Below, one piece after another: positions 54,356 through 64,000 of a stretch of DNA of 64,000 nucleotides (positions are counted from its first letter, which is position 1; each line of letters opens with the position of its first letter). A model generated the notes under the pieces. That model was not told the DNA's origin, ran no database searches, and saw only the letters and a program-made list of their open reading frames with translations. Source of the DNA: Shewanella fidelis ATCC BAA-318. Lineage in GTDB: Bacteria; Pseudomonadota; Gammaproteobacteria; Enterobacterales; Shewanellaceae. The position numbers were made by a program, and so were the translations under genes. The stretch covers positions 46,315 to 110,314 of the forward strand of contig NZ_JADX01000022.1 of NCBI RefSeq assembly GCF_000518605.1. The letters run 5' to 3'.

Positions 54356-55394
54356 AAAACTCTATATCCAAGATGTCACCTTACGGGATGGTATGCATGC
54401 CATCAGACATCAATACAACATAGAGCAAGTGCAAAATATTGCTAAAGCTCTTGATGTCGCAGGTGTTGACGCTATAGAAGTTGCCCATGGTGATGGCCTT
54501 GGGGGATCTAGCATGAACTATGGCTTTGGAGCGCATTCTGATCGTGAGTGGATCGAAGCGGCTGCCGATGTGCTGACCAAGGCAAAGCTCACCACGTTAA
54601 TCTTACCCGGAATCGCAGTTAAGAAAGATCTGTTGTGGGCATGGGATGCGGGAGTTCGTTCGGTACGCGTAGCGACTCATTGCACTGAGGCCGATATTTC
54701 TCGACAGCATATTGAATATGCGCGTGAGCTTGGCATGGATACCTGTGGTTTCTTAATGATGTCGCATATGAATAGTCCACAGCAGCTAGCGAAACAAGCC
54801 AAATTGATGGAGTCATATGGTGCGCAAGCTGTGTACGTAGTTGATTCTGGAGGTGCTATGAACATGGATGATGTGGCGGCTAGAGTCGATGCTTTTAAAG
54901 CGATTCTAGAACCCACGACTGAGATAGGCATCCATGCCCATCATAATTTGTCATTAGGTGTGGCGAACTCGATTGTTGCGGTACAGCACGGTGTTACACG
55001 AGTTGATGCGTCGTTGGCTGGAATGGGGGCCGGTGCCGGAAATGCACCTTTAGAAGTTTTTATTGCCGCGGCAGAACGTATGGGCTGGGATCATGGTTGC
55101 GAACTATTTGGTTTGATGGATGCGGCTGATGACTTGGTCAGACCCTTACAAGACCGAGTTGTGCAAGTGGATAGAGAAACGTTATCGCTCGGGTATGCCG
55201 GTGTGTATTCTAGTTTTTTACGTCACGCAGAGAAAGCAGCTAAGTTGTATGGAATTGATACTCGTTCAATTTTAGTCGAACTGGGTAAACGAGCCATGGT
55301 AGGCGGACAAGAAGACATGATAGTCGACGTTGCTTTAGATCTAGTGAAAAGACAGCTTAAGCAACCCCTCGTCCAAGATGCCGCTGAGGCTTAG
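54348..55394 (+). CDS. nbaI: 4-hydroxy-2-oxovalerate aldolase
   Basis: This 348-residue DmpG/MhpE aldolase begins with the metal-binding [14 protein letters not shown] (about 10-23) and carries [16 protein letters not shown] and [16 protein letters not shown] (His ligands about 200), then [17 protein letters not shown]. It splits 4-hydroxy-2-oxovalerate into pyruvate and acetaldehyde, handing acetaldehyde to the dehydrogenase encoded just upstream. The start codon lies inside the preceding gene, showing translational coupling. Confidence 0.94.
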   Translation: MDRKLYIQDVTLRDGMHAIRHQYNIEQVQNIAKALDVAGVDAIEVAHGDGLGGSSMNYGFGAHSDREWIEAAADVLTKAKLTTLILPGIAVKKDLLWAWDAGVRSVRVATHCTEADISRQHIEYARELGMDTCGFLMMSHMNSPQQLAKQAKLMESYGAQAVYVVDSGGAMNMDDVAARVDAFKAILEPTTEIGIHAHHNLSLGVANSIVAVQHGVTRVDASLAGMGAGAGNAPLEVFIAAAERMGWDHGCELFGLMDAADDLVRPLQDRVVQVDRETLSLGYAGVYSSFLRHAEKAAKLYGIDTRSILVELGKRAMVGGQEDMIVDVALDLVKRQLKQPLVQDAAEA

Positions 55395-55416
55395 CTCACC
55401 CAAATAAGGTCGCAAG

Positions 55417-56221
55417 ATGAAATCGAATAATAATGGATCTATCAAAGAATTGGCTACGTTAGTTGACAGCGCCGCAAGTCAAGCATGTGCTATCACCCAA
55501 TTATCTGCACAAGGGGTCTCACTATCTTTAGCGCAAGCCTATCAAGTTCAAGCTGCATCTGTCGCTAAACGCATTGCCCGCGGTGAAGTACAAGTCGGGA
55601 TAAAAATGGGCTTCACTAGCCGAGCGAAAATGCTTCAAATGGGCGTTAATGATGTAATTTGGGGGCCACTAACGGATGCGATGTTAATTGAGGAGGGGGC
55701 ACCATTGGATTTGTCCCGATTTATTCACCCGCGTATTGAACCTGAAATTGCATTTTTATTGAAAAAGCCACTCTCTGGAAAAATTAGCTTGCTTGAAGCT
55801 AGAGCTGCTGTTGAAGCGATAGCTCCAGCGTTGGAAATTATTGATTCACGCTATAAGAATTTTGCATTTTCACTGGAAGATGTCGTGGCTGATAACTGTT
55901 CATCTTCTGGGGTTGTATTGGGACAGTGGCATTCCGCCGATATTGACATTGCCAATATCGGCATGGTGATGGAATGCAATAGCCAAGCGACACAAATAGG
56001 TTCAAGTGCTGCGATACTCGGTAACCCCTGGCGTTCTTTAGTGGCAGCAGCCCGTTTAGCAGGAGAGGCCGGTGTTGAATTGGCGGCAGGAAGCATTGTA
56101 TTAGCAGGAGCTGCAACGGCGGCCGAGCCATTAAGGGCGGGCTGTCATATTAAGTTGTTAACTGAAGCATTGGGCAGTGTTAGCGTTTCAACCTTGACTG
56201 ATGAAAACGGGGAGCGGGCAG

Positions 56222-56232
<11 letters not shown>
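55417..56232 (+). CDS. nbaG: 2-oxo-3-hexenedioate (4-oxalocrotonate) decarboxylase
   Basis: This 271-residue DmpH-type protein of the hydratase/decarboxylase family has [20 protein letters not shown] (about 59-78), [12 protein letters not shown] (metal Glu residues), and [16 protein letters not shown]. It decarboxylates 4-oxalocrotonate to 2-hydroxypenta-2,4-dienoate, the substrate of the hydratase at 52583. It overlaps the next gene by 11 bases. Confidence 0.88.
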
Positions 56233-57215
<983 letters not shown>

Positions 57216-57240
57216 CCGCTGAGCCAAAGAGGTCAACACA

Positions 57241-58230
57241 ATGACAGTCGTAGATATGCACACTCATTTTATTCCTAAGCAATGGCCTGATTTAGCAAAA
57301 AAATTTTCTACCCCTAACTGGCCATGGATGCGGCATACAGAGGCTGGTAAAGCAATGATAATGTTGGGGCAAGATGAGTATCGTCCAGTGTATCAAGCAC
57401 TGTGGGATCCGAGTATCCGCCTTGAAGAGATGGATCGTGATGGAGTGGACATTCAAATTATGAGCGCCACTCCTATTTTGTTCAATTATGAAAGGCCAGC
57501 AGCTCAAGCGATAGAGTGTGCAGAACTATTTAATGATCTTGCTTTGGAGCTATGCCAATACAAACCAAACAGACTTAAGGCATTGGCACAGGTACCATTG
57601 CAAGATATTGATGCATCTTGTAAGGAAGCTTCTCGTGCGATGTCTAATGGTCATCTTGGGGTGCAAATCGGTAATCATGTAGGAAGTAAAAACTTGGATG
57701 ATGAGGGCATTGTGACATTTTTGCAGCATTGTGCCGCTGACAATATTCCAGTATTAGTTCACCCGTGGGACATGTTAGGCCGAGAGCGTATGAGTAAGTA
57801 TATGATGCAGTGGTTGGTTGCAATGCCGGCAGAAACTCACTTGTCGATTATGTCGCTAATTTTGTCTGGTGCATTTGAACGTATCTCCACTGATTTAAAG
57901 CTTTGTTTTGCTCATGGTGGTGGGAGTTTTGCTTATTTAATGGGGCGTGTCGATAATGCTTGGCGTCATCGTGATATTGTTAGAGAGGATTGCCCTAATC
58001 TACCTTCATCTTATTTAAGTCGATTCTCAGTAGATTCAGCAGTATTTAGTGCAGATGCTTTGGCACTTTTGATTAATGTTATGGGTGAAGACAAAGTGCT
58101 TTTGGGATCTGATTCACCTTTTCCACTAGGTGAGCAAAAAGTTGGAAAGCTAGTTCGAGAGCAGTCGCTTTCTGAGCTAGGCCGCGAGCGTATCCTTGGT
58201 GGTAATGCGATTGATTTTTTCAACATTTAG
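57241..58230 (+). CDS. nbaD: 2-amino-3-carboxymuconate-6-semialdehyde decarboxylase (ACMSD)
   Basis: This 329-residue amidohydrolase-fold decarboxylase has the zinc ligands HxH in VDMHTHFIP (residues 6-8), His in [12 protein letters not shown] (about 175), His in [12 protein letters not shown] (about 225) and the catalytic Asp in [11 protein letters not shown] (about 290). It diverts the dioxygenase product from quinolinate to 2-aminomuconate semialdehyde. It ends the operon, about 180 bases before the second tRNA-Ser. Confidence 0.95.
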   Translation: MTVVDMHTHFIPKQWPDLAKKFSTPNWPWMRHTEAGKAMIMLGQDEYRPVYQALWDPSIRLEEMDRDGVDIQIMSATPILFNYERPAAQAIECAELFNDLALELCQYKPNRLKALAQVPLQDIDASCKEASRAMSNGHLGVQIGNHVGSKNLDDEGIVTFLQHCAADNIPVLVHPWDMLGRERMSKYMMQWLVAMPAETHLSIMSLILSGAFERISTDLKLCFAHGGGSFAYLMGRVDNAWRHRDIVREDCPNLPSSYLSRFSVDSAVFSADALALLINVMGEDKVLLGSDSPFPLGEQKVGKLVREQSLSELGRERILGGNAIDFFNI

Positions 58231-58370
58231 TAACTTGATAATGTTGAGTTCCTTTAGCTCATAACTTAGGGAACAGGAGTTCGGTAGGGCGTATTTTCAG
58301 CAAATACTTAGTTGAAATAGCCTTTCTAGCTGCGTTTTTGTGCAAACAGACGATTTTGGCAAAATTAGGC

Positions 58371-58399
58371 TTTACATTGCCTCTGAGTATCCCTATTAT
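58371..58399 (+). promoter_or_regulatory. Promoter of the second tRNA-Ser gene
   Basis: TTTACA at 58371 and TATTAT at 58394 are separated by 17 bases. CTTTACATTGCC and CCCTATTAT-TGCGGCGTTCGGA are shared with the region before tRNA copy 1. Confidence 0.7.
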
Positions 58400-58410
58400 T
58401 TGCGGCGTTC

Positions 58411-58501
58411 GGAGGGATGGCAGAGTGGTCGAATGCACCGGTCTTGAAAACCGGCATGGGTTTATAGCCCATCTAGGGTTCAAATCCCTATCCCTCCGCC
58501 A
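58411..58501 (+). tRNA. tRNA-Ser(UGA), copy 2
   Basis: This 91-base gene including CCA has an acceptor stem GGAGGGA/TCCCTCC, anticodon TGA in CTTGAAA, and the same long variable arm as copy 1 with one base changed (TTTATAGCCC against TTTGTAGCCC). The acceptor pair change GGAGAGA to GGAGGGA is compensated on the 3' strand, so both copies look functional. Confidence 0.97.
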
Positions 58502-58511
58502 TATTTAGAGA

Positions 58512-58714
58512 AAGGGCTTCCAGTAATGGAAGCCCTTTTTCGTATGTTCAAATTAAAGTTGAATCCTAGGGTTCCTATCGCTCAGAGTCGGCTATCCCTC
58601 TGCCATATTTAAAAATGCCCGCTATTTTATAGCGGGCTTTTTGCTATCTGGAATTTATTTATAAGAACCCTAGGGTTCCTATTGCTCAGAGTCGGCTATC
58701 CCTTAGCCATATTT
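58512..58714 (+). repeat. Terminators and decayed tRNA-Ser 3' ends behind tRNA copy 2
   Basis: The tRNA terminator is AAGGGCTTCC/GGAAGCCCTT plus T5 (58512-58540). The first remnant is CTAGGGTTC (58566-58574, as in the T-arm) and CTATCCCTCTGCCATATTT (58592-58610), followed by a terminator at 58617-58642. The second is CTAGGGTTC (58670-58678) and CTATCCCTTAGCCATATTT (58696-58714). The linker CTAT(C/T)GCTCAGAGTCGG is the same in both. The remaining gap to gdhA (58715-59026) holds no gene. Confidence 0.65.
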
Positions 58715-59026
58715 AGAAACCATCACTGCTGATAAGCGGTATCAACTTCCGACTGTATTGTGCCTAAAAGGCTATAGATCGTGCATATCTGCTTGATATT
58801 GCGTCACAATTACTGATTTATCATTTTATGCGCTCAAATATTATGGGATCTTTACTATGCTGCTAGAATGTTTGATTTTCTTGAGATATCACACAGCTTC
58901 AGTAAAGTCTTGTATTCATTAACTATCAAATGCTGATATAACACACCCCACAACATAAGCTGCAGTATGCATTTGCCATCCGTAAGCAGCGATGACCTCA
59001 ATTTATAGATACCCTGGAGCACCAAA

Positions 59027-60370
59027 ATGAGCTGCGATATGACTCTTGACAGTTTTCTTTCAACCGTTGCCGAGCGTAACCCGAATCAACCAGAGTTCTT
59101 GCAAGCAGTAAAAGAAGTACTCACGTCTATCTGGCCTTTTGTTGCTGCACGCCCTGAATATTTAAATGCAGGGATCTTAGAACGTCTAGTAGAGCCTGAG
59201 CGCTTGATCCAGTTCCGTGTATCTTGGGTGGATGATAGCGGTAAGGTGCAGGTTAACCGTGCTTTCCGCATTCAACATAACTCGTCAATCGGGCCATTTA
59301 AAGGTGGTATGCGCTTCCACCCATCAGTGAACCAATCTGTACTTAAGTTTTTAGCATTTGAGCAAACATTCAAAAATGCGCTGACAACCTTGCCTATGGG
59401 CGGCGGTAAAGGCGGCAGTGATTTTGATCCTAAAGGCAAGAGTGAAGGCGAAGTTATGCGCTTCTGCCAAGCATTAATGTTAGAGCTTCACCGTCACTTA
59501 GGTGCTGATACTGACGTGCCTGCTGGTGATATCGGTGTTGGTGCTCGTGAAGTTGGTTACATGACGGGGATGATGAAGAAGTTAACTAACAGTGCTGAAT
59601 GTGTGTTTACAGGTAAAGGACTAACTTTTGGCGGCAGTCTGATCCGTCCTGAAGCGACGGGGTATGGTTTGCTGTATTTCGTTGAAGCGATGTTAAAGGC
59701 AAAAGGTGAAAGCTTAGAGGGTAAAACCGTTACAGTATCTGGTTCAGGTAACGTTGCTCAGTATGCCATTGAAAAAGCAATGGAGATGGGCGGTAAAGTC
59801 ATTACAGCATCAGATTCAAGTGGTGTTGTATTTGACCCAGAAGGCTTTACACCAGAGAAACTAGCTAAGCTGATGGAAGTGAAAAATGAGCGTCGTGGAC
59901 GTGTTGCCGATTACGCACATGAAATGGGCTTAGAGTATGTTACTGGAGGCACACCTTGGCAGTTTGCTACCGATGTAGCTTTACCTTGTGCGACTCAAAA
60001 TGAATTAGATGCAGAACATGCTGCAATGTTGATTGAAAATGGTGTGCAGATTGTAGCTGAAGGTGCCAACATGCCAAGCACTGCAGAAGCGATCCTGTTA
60101 ATGCATGAAGCGAGAGTATTGTTTGCTCCAGGTAAGGCGGCTAATGCTGGTGGCGTAGCAACGTCTGGTTTAGAGATGAGCCAAAATGCATTACGTTTAA
60201 GCTGGACTCGTGAAGAGGTGGATGTGCGCTTACGTGACATCATGTATTCAATTCATGCGACATGTGAGCAATATGGCCGAGAAGGTGAGCACATTAACTA
60301 CGAGCTAGGTGCAAACGTGGCTGGCTTTGTAAAAGTGGCTGATGCAATGAAAGCTCAAGGTGTTTACTAG
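59027..60370 (+). CDS. gdhA: NADP-specific glutamate dehydrogenase
   Basis: This 447-residue hexameric-type enzyme has the catalytic block FEQTFKNALTTLPMGGGKGG (about 105-125, active Lys in GGGKGG), GADTDVPAGDIGVGAREVG, and the dinucleotide-binding TVSGSGNVAQYAIEKA (about 238-253). It makes glutamate from 2-oxoglutarate and ammonia. It is monocistronic with a terminator at 60383-60412. Confidence 0.96.
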   Translation: MSCDMTLDSFLSTVAERNPNQPEFLQAVKEVLTSIWPFVAARPEYLNAGILERLVEPERLIQFRVSWVDDSGKVQVNRAFRIQHNSSIGPFKGGMRFHPSVNQSVLKFLAFEQTFKNALTTLPMGGGKGGSDFDPKGKSEGEVMRFCQALMLELHRHLGADTDVPAGDIGVGAREVGYMTGMMKKLTNSAECVFTGKGLTFGGSLIRPEATGYGLLYFVEAMLKAKGESLEGKTVTVSGSGNVAQYAIEKAMEMGGKVITASDSSGVVFDPEGFTPEKLAKLMEVKNERRGRVADYAHEMGLEYVTGGTPWQFATDVALPCATQNELDAEHAAMLIENGVQIVAEGANMPSTAEAILLMHEARVLFAPGKAANAGGVATSGLEMSQNALRLSWTREEVDVRLRDIMYSIHATCEQYGREGEHINYELGANVAGFVKVADAMKAQGVY

Positions 60371-60382
60371 TCTTGCGCGATA

Positions 60383-60412
60383 ACAGAAAAGGGCCTTTAG
60401 GCCCTTTTCTGT
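60383..60412 (+). terminator. Terminator of gdhA
   Basis: ACAGAAAAGGGCC pairs perfectly with GGCCCTTTTCTGT over 13 bases with a 4-base loop. Confidence 0.85.
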
Positions 60413-60487
60413 ATCAAATGCAATGAATAACCATGACAGGGTTGTTTATCTATAGCATTGCTGAATAATGAATTTGAGGGGATCAAC

Positions 60488-60835
60488 ATGATAGCTGTAA
60501 TTTTCGAAGTGCATATTAGCGAAGATAAGAAAGCCGAGTATCTAGATATTGCCGCTGAGCTTAAGCCTTTGCTGGTAGACATTGATGGTTTTATTTCAAT
60601 AGAACGATTTCAAAGCTTAAATGATGACAGCAAGATCCTATCATTGTCTTTTTGGCGTGATGAGCAAGCTATAAAGCAGTGGCGAGAGCTAGAAACACAT
60701 CGATTGGCGCAAAGTAAAGGCCGAGCAGGGGTATTTGATAATTATCGTTTACGAGTTGCTGGTGTGATCCGTGATTATGGTATGCATCAGCGAGAGCAAA
60801 CTCCTGAAGATAGTGTGATTGCCCATAATAGCTAA
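60488..60835 (+). CDS. Antibiotic biosynthesis monooxygenase (ABM) fold protein
   Basis: This 115-residue small ferredoxin-like-fold protein shows the ABM pattern: an N-terminal MIAVIFEVHISEDKKAEYLD, a helix ELKPLLVDIDGFISIERFQS and LSLSFWRDEQAIKQWRELET, followed by HRLAQSKGR. Members are small monooxygenases, haem-degrading proteins or stress proteins; the substrate cannot be read. The ATG at 60488 is chosen because GAGGGG lies upstream; a frame 10 codons longer has no ribosome site. Confidence 0.85.
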   Translation: MIAVIFEVHISEDKKAEYLDIAAELKPLLVDIDGFISIERFQSLNDDSKILSLSFWRDEQAIKQWRELETHRLAQSKGRAGVFDNYRLRVAGVIRDYGMHQREQTPEDSVIAHNS

Positions 60836-60844
60836 ACATATTGT

Positions 60845-60873
60845 GGATAGCCCAAACATAGTTTGAGCTATCC
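60845..60873. terminator. Convergent terminator hairpin
   Basis: GGATAGCCCAAAC and GTTTGAGCTATCC form a 13-position stem with one mismatch and a 3-base loop between the ABM gene and the minus-strand barrel gene. Confidence 0.65.
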
Positions 60874-60884
60874 AGTTTACTGAG

Positions 60885-62081
60885 TTAGAAAGTAAACGAC
60901 GTTTGAATGACCGCGCCTAGCTCGTTGTCACTGGCGTAACTGGCAGATAGGTCGATATGGAAAGTATCGAATGGTGATAAGCCCAAGCCTGCAGTAAATT
61001 GATCGGCTAGATTATCTGATAAGTCAGTCTGATAACCTGCGCGCACCTGTGCCCAATCGAAGGCATTAAACTCGACACCGATACCTGCCATTTGCTTATT
61101 ATCAGCTTTGGTATCGACAGCATTCAATGTGCCAGCAATTGAATCGTAGCCTTCTGCTTCATTTAGATCTACATCGACACCGACAGTAAATAGTCGATGG
61201 TTATAGCTTGCGCTAGCAATGTAAGTCGGGTTAATTACATATTCACCATTAATCCCTTTAGTCGCTGAGGTTTCATAACTGTTCTTGACTAAGTTTTTAC
61301 CGACTAAGCCAAATGCGAAGCCATTATTCATGTGGTAAGCAAAGCCAATATCTAAGTTGATGTTACTTTCTTCAGTTTGATATTTATCATCATCCCAATC
61401 ATCAAACTCATAGTTTTCAATATCAGTAACATAGTTAATAGTCGTTACTTGTTGGTATTTAGGTGTGATCCCGTAATAGAAAGTACCGTGGCTTGATTGA
61501 TAAGATTTTGCAAAGCTCACGCCAGCTTCAGCAATCACTACACCCATCGTCAGAGCTTGCGATGTTAGTGAGCCGTTTTCGATCAGTTTGTCGGTATTTA
61601 GATCATCTTCCGCAATATCGGCAAAGATAAATGCGTCAGCATACGCCTTGATGAACATATTCACTGACACATATTCATTTGGTATGGCTACAGCTAGGCT
61701 AACGTTAGCTTGAACATTTGCACGGTTGCTCTGTAATTCTTCTAACGCATCGATAACCAACTGTGCGTCTTGCTCCGTAGGGTTGGTAATTGCTGAAAAG
61801 CGATCATAAATGTCAGAGAAATCTTCAGTCTTATCGATGATTTCTTCACTATCATCGACTTGAGCCCCTATAGATGGAATGAGAACACCTACATCATCAT
61901 CCTCACCATATCGTGCCGTTAATGCTGGGTTGTGGAATGTCGCTGTTAAGTAGTCCGCCGTTGAAGCACCTATGCCTCCCATTGCAAAAGAGCGTGCGTC
62001 AAATGACTGTACTGCAGCGTAGGAATTAGCAGAGACAAGTGTTGCAATTAAAGTGGGAGCTAAAAGGTATTTACGTGCCAT
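60885..62081 (-). CDS. TraF_2-family outer membrane protein
   Basis: This 398-residue exported protein has a signal peptide (SANSYA|AVQ) and a FadL-like start (SFDARSFAMGGIGASTADYL, FHNPALTARYG) typical of the chromosomal TraF_2 family. It ends in a barrel-like GLSPFDTFHIDLSASY...VIQTSFTF with terminal Phe. The name comes from similarity to F-plasmid transfer proteins, but no conjugation genes are present, and family members in Shewanella are stand-alone chromosomal genes. It is likely an outer-membrane barrel of unknown cargo. AAGGAT precedes the start. Confidence 0.8.
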   Translation of the reverse strand: MARKYLLAPTLIATLVSANSYAAVQSFDARSFAMGGIGASTADYLTATFHNPALTARYGEDDDVGVLIPSIGAQVDDSEEIIDKTEDFSDIYDRFSAITNPTEQDAQLVIDALEELQSNRANVQANVSLAVAIPNEYVSVNMFIKAYADAFIFADIAEDDLNTDKLIENGSLTSQALTMGVVIAEAGVSFAKSYQSSHGTFYYGITPKYQQVTTINYVTDIENYEFDDWDDDKYQTEESNINLDIGFAYHMNNGFAFGLVGKNLVKNSYETSATKGINGEYVINPTYIASASYNHRLFTVGVDVDLNEAEGYDSIAGTLNAVDTKADNKQMAGIGVEFNAFDWAQVRAGYQTDLSDNLADQFTAGLGLSPFDTFHIDLSASYASDNELGAVIQTSFTF

Positions 62082-62356
62082 ATCAAATCCTTGAATGTAT
62101 TGCTTTTGGTTTAAAAACGGCAGGAAAATACCACTATTTGATGTGAGGAAACAATGAGATGATTCACTAAATGTTATTTAAATTAGCTAATTGCTTAACG
62201 TTATTACCTTCAATTGGGATATTTTGACACATATGTGGCAACACACAGTCAATATAAAGCTGTGAAAAAAAGTCTTGTTGGCATCCCTGCTAGCTTGTCA
62301 TTGGTTCGATCGCCATTGGGTAAATTTATATATCTGGTAATAATGAGGAAGTAGGC

Positions 62357-63055
62357 ATGAAAACAATCGGTATGCTTGGCGGAATGAGTTGGGAGTCTAC
62401 AGCGAGCTATTACAACGCACTCAATCAAGGGGTTAAAGCTGAGCTTGGTGGACTACATTCAGCAAAGGTAGCTTTATATAGTGTCGATTTTGCAGAAATC
62501 GAAGAGTTGCAGCACAAAGGCGAGTGGCAACAAACTGCCGCCATTCTTAGTTCAGCAGCTAAATCAGTTGAAGCAGCGGGCGCAGACTTTCTACTTATAT
62601 GTACTAACACCATGCACAAGGTCGCAGATGACATACAAGCTAATATCAATATTCCAATTTTGCATATAGCCGACGCTACAGCAAGTCAGTTGGTTACCGA
62701 TGGAATTAAAAAGGTAGGGCTGCTAGGCACTGCTTTTACTATGGAGCAAGACTTCTATAAAAGCCGCTTACAAGACAAGTACGCGATAAACGTGATTGTT
62801 CCTGAAGAGCCTGACCGAAGAATAGTACATAGTATTATTTATGAAGAACTATGCCGCGGCGTTATTTCGGCAAGGTCTCGTACACAATATTTAGCGATCA
62901 TTGCTGCATTAGAAGCACAGGGAGCAGAAGCTGTGATCTTAGGCTGTACTGAAATTGCATTACTTGTTCAGCAGCAAGATACTCATGTCCCCTTATATGA
63001 CACTACAGAGATCCATGCTTCCAAAGCGGTTGAGCTAGCGTTAATGGATAGCTAA
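62357..63055 (+). CDS. Aspartate/glutamate racemase family protein
   Basis: This 232-residue protein has the N-terminal MKTIGMLGGMSWESTASYYN of the aspartate racemase family. Both catalytic Cys are in place: LICTNTMHKVADD (about 82) and VILGCTEIALLV (about 195), with a central VGLLGTAFTMEQDFYKSRL. It is a cofactor-independent amino acid racemase of the YgeA type, probably acting on aspartate or related amino acids. GAGGAAG precedes the ATG. Confidence 0.88.
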   Translation: MKTIGMLGGMSWESTASYYNALNQGVKAELGGLHSAKVALYSVDFAEIEELQHKGEWQQTAAILSSAAKSVEAAGADFLLICTNTMHKVADDIQANINIPILHIADATASQLVTDGIKKVGLLGTAFTMEQDFYKSRLQDKYAINVIVPEEPDRRIVHSIIYEELCRGVISARSRTQYLAIIAALEAQGAEAVILGCTEIALLVQQQDTHVPLYDTTEIHASKAVELALMDS

Positions 63056-63550
63056 TAAAAGACGGCACCTTATCTAGGGTGACATTACTTAATAGTGTAT
63101 CGATCACTAAACCTATATTGTCGTGACTAAGATGCCATCATCGCACTTTATTAGAGAGTTAATTAAAGCAGGGGAAGGTAAAGACGGGTCAGTTAAAGTT
63201 GAGAGTATTTAAATCGACAGGCATAACTCGTCGGCTGGCATAAGAGGTCGCTTTTTATAAGAGAACATCATAAACGTTAGTTATAAAAGCCGAGGAGATA
63301 TTGTTTATATAGACTGCTTGCCGAACAATACCGACTTAAGTGGCCATAATTAAGTTTCCCTCACATGCTTTAGTTACCTAACGCGACAATTAACCTAGAG
63401 GCCTGAAAGCCAATATGCTTGATTCTACTGGTCTCTAGCGGATGTTTTTTACACTTACAATGGCGCTGATGTGTATAACTCTGTGGGTATTTGGTGAGTA
63501 TGATGTGCTTAAAAAAGCTTTTTCAAAAAAGCGTAATTTTCTTTAAAAAA
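63056..63550. other. Intergenic region upstream of the rRNA promoters
   Basis: No gene is supported. CACC-TTATCTA-GGGTG just after the racemase gene is a weak hairpin. The last 70 bases are A/T tracts (AAAAAAGCTTTTTC, GCGTAATTTTCTTTAAAAAA) that look like UP elements or Fis-binding curved DNA before an rRNA promoter. Confidence 0.5.
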
Positions 63551-63554
63551 GCGC

Positions 63555-63582
63555 TTGCGCTCTTTTAAAATCTCCCTATAAT
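63555..63582 (+). promoter_or_regulatory. rRNA operon promoter P1
   Basis: TTGCGC at 63555-63560, a 16-base spacer, TATAAT at 63577-63582, then a GC-rich discriminator GCGACCCC, as in stringently controlled rRNA promoters. A/T tracts lie directly upstream. Confidence 0.8.
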
Positions 63583-63769
63583 GCGACCCCACTGACACGG
63601 CGAAGCAGGCCATCTACCCAGCGTTAAGCTAGATAGAAAGGGACTTGCAGCAGAGTTAGAGAGATTAACTTCTAAGAAATTTAATCTCAGGTGACAAGCG
63701 GTTTAAGAGCTTCACGCAACGACTTCTGATTAAGAAATCGGCGCTTGAAAAACTTCTTAAAATAAACGC

Positions 63770-63797
63770 TTGACGCCAACAATGGGAAGTGTAGAAT
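63770..63797 (+). promoter_or_regulatory. rRNA operon promoter P2
   Basis: TTGACG at 63770-63775, a 16-base spacer and TAGAAT at 63792-63797, followed by ACGCATCCC. It stands about 215 bases downstream of P1, the usual tandem arrangement. Confidence 0.8.
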
Positions 63798-63847
63798 ACG
63801 CATCCCTAGCCACTTGAAGCGGTTCGCAAGAACACCAAGCTGGCAAC

Positions 63848-63859
63848 GCTCTTTAACAA
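63848..63859 (+). promoter_or_regulatory. rRNA leader boxA antitermination site
   Basis: GCTCTTTAACAA matches the gammaproteobacterial rRNA boxA and is followed by typical leader sequence to the end of the window. The mature 16S 5' end is not reached. Confidence 0.85.
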
Positions 63860-64000
63860 TATGACAAGCAAATCTGTGTGGGCACTCACAGAGATTAAGT
63901 TATTCGAAATTGTCTTTAACAAGACAATCAAAAATTTCTTAATGAACGAGTGTTCATAGCAATATGTAAAAAGTTTGATTTCGTTTTTCCGAAACAAATC

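Noticed and set aside
60885..62081. Evidence of conjugation from the TraF-like name
   Set aside because: This is a stand-alone chromosomal barrel family; no other transfer genes are present.
63960..64000. Start of 16S rRNA at the right edge
   Set aside because: GTTTGATTTCG resembles the 16S start AGTTTGATCCTGG only partly; the sequence is still leader, so no rRNA gene is annotated.

Overview
The window looks like a chromosome segment of a marine, facultatively anaerobic gammaproteobacterium, most probably a Shewanella. Pointers are an octaheme SirA/MccA-type sulfite reductase cluster, a TyrP permease, a UbiD-Fre pair, a TraF_2-family outer-membrane protein, and a gammaproteobacterial rRNA operon leader (tandem promoters and boxA) at the right edge. 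No phage, plasmid or CRISPR region is visible. The genus call is inference from gene content.

Layout. (1) 1-2.2 kb: end of a NosY-like permease cut by the left edge, then a membrane-anchored winged-helix regulator. Both have close paralogs at 28.8-31.2 kb, so a second sir/nos-like cluster probably lies just left of the window. (2) 2.3-19.9 kb: mixed chromosomal genes. They include a GNAT gene flanked by two inverted, diverged copies of a structured repeat, a frameshifted DUF6435-like gene, a PAP2 phosphatase fused to a barrel-like domain, a TSUP permease, a mesX-mesD pair (folate-independent methionine synthase) with a MetR box, an orphan 929-residue protein, a DMT exporter, an OmpA-like protein, and a gene-poor stretch before sirA. 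(3) 19.9-31.2 kb: the sulfite respiration cluster. It encodes SirA with eight haems (one CX15CH), a rhodanese, an FKBP isomerase with a Met/His tail, a TPR cytochrome-maturation protein, the SirC/SirD quinol dehydrogenase, then NosL-, NosD-, NosF- and NosY-like proteins and a ToxR-like regulator. (4) 31.2-40.2 kb: rbsK-rbsR with two operators, fre, ubiD, envelope and hypothetical genes, and tyrP preceded by a tyrosine-rich leader peptide.

(5) 40.3-58.7 kb: two almost identical tRNA-Ser(UGA) genes bracket about 18 kb devoted to 3-hydroxyanthranilate catabolism. One half holds a secreted LVIVD-type protein, kynureninase, an NSS transporter and a TonB receptor. A LysR gene is divergent from the other half, which is a porin followed by eight enzyme genes. 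Their order is the order I recall for nbaE-H-J-I-G-F-C-D of Pseudomonas. The encoded route runs from (3-hydroxy)kynurenine through 3-hydroxyanthranilate, aminocarboxymuconate semialdehyde, 2-aminomuconate and oxalocrotonate to pyruvate and acetyl-CoA. No integrase is seen. Behind each tRNA lie two decayed copies of the tRNA T-arm and 3' end, each near a terminator. (6) 58.7-64 kb: gdhA, a monooxygenase-fold protein, a TraF-like barrel, an aspartate/glutamate racemase and an rRNA operon promoter and leader. The 16S gene itself lies beyond the right edge.

The most interesting items are the tRNA-bracketed kynurenine/3-hydroxyanthranilate segment with its surface proteins and missing upstream enzymes, the paired permease-regulator modules of the sulfite system, the candidate tyrosine attenuator of tyrP, and the structured inverted repeats around the GNAT gene. 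Family assignments come from motifs read by eye, with no database search.
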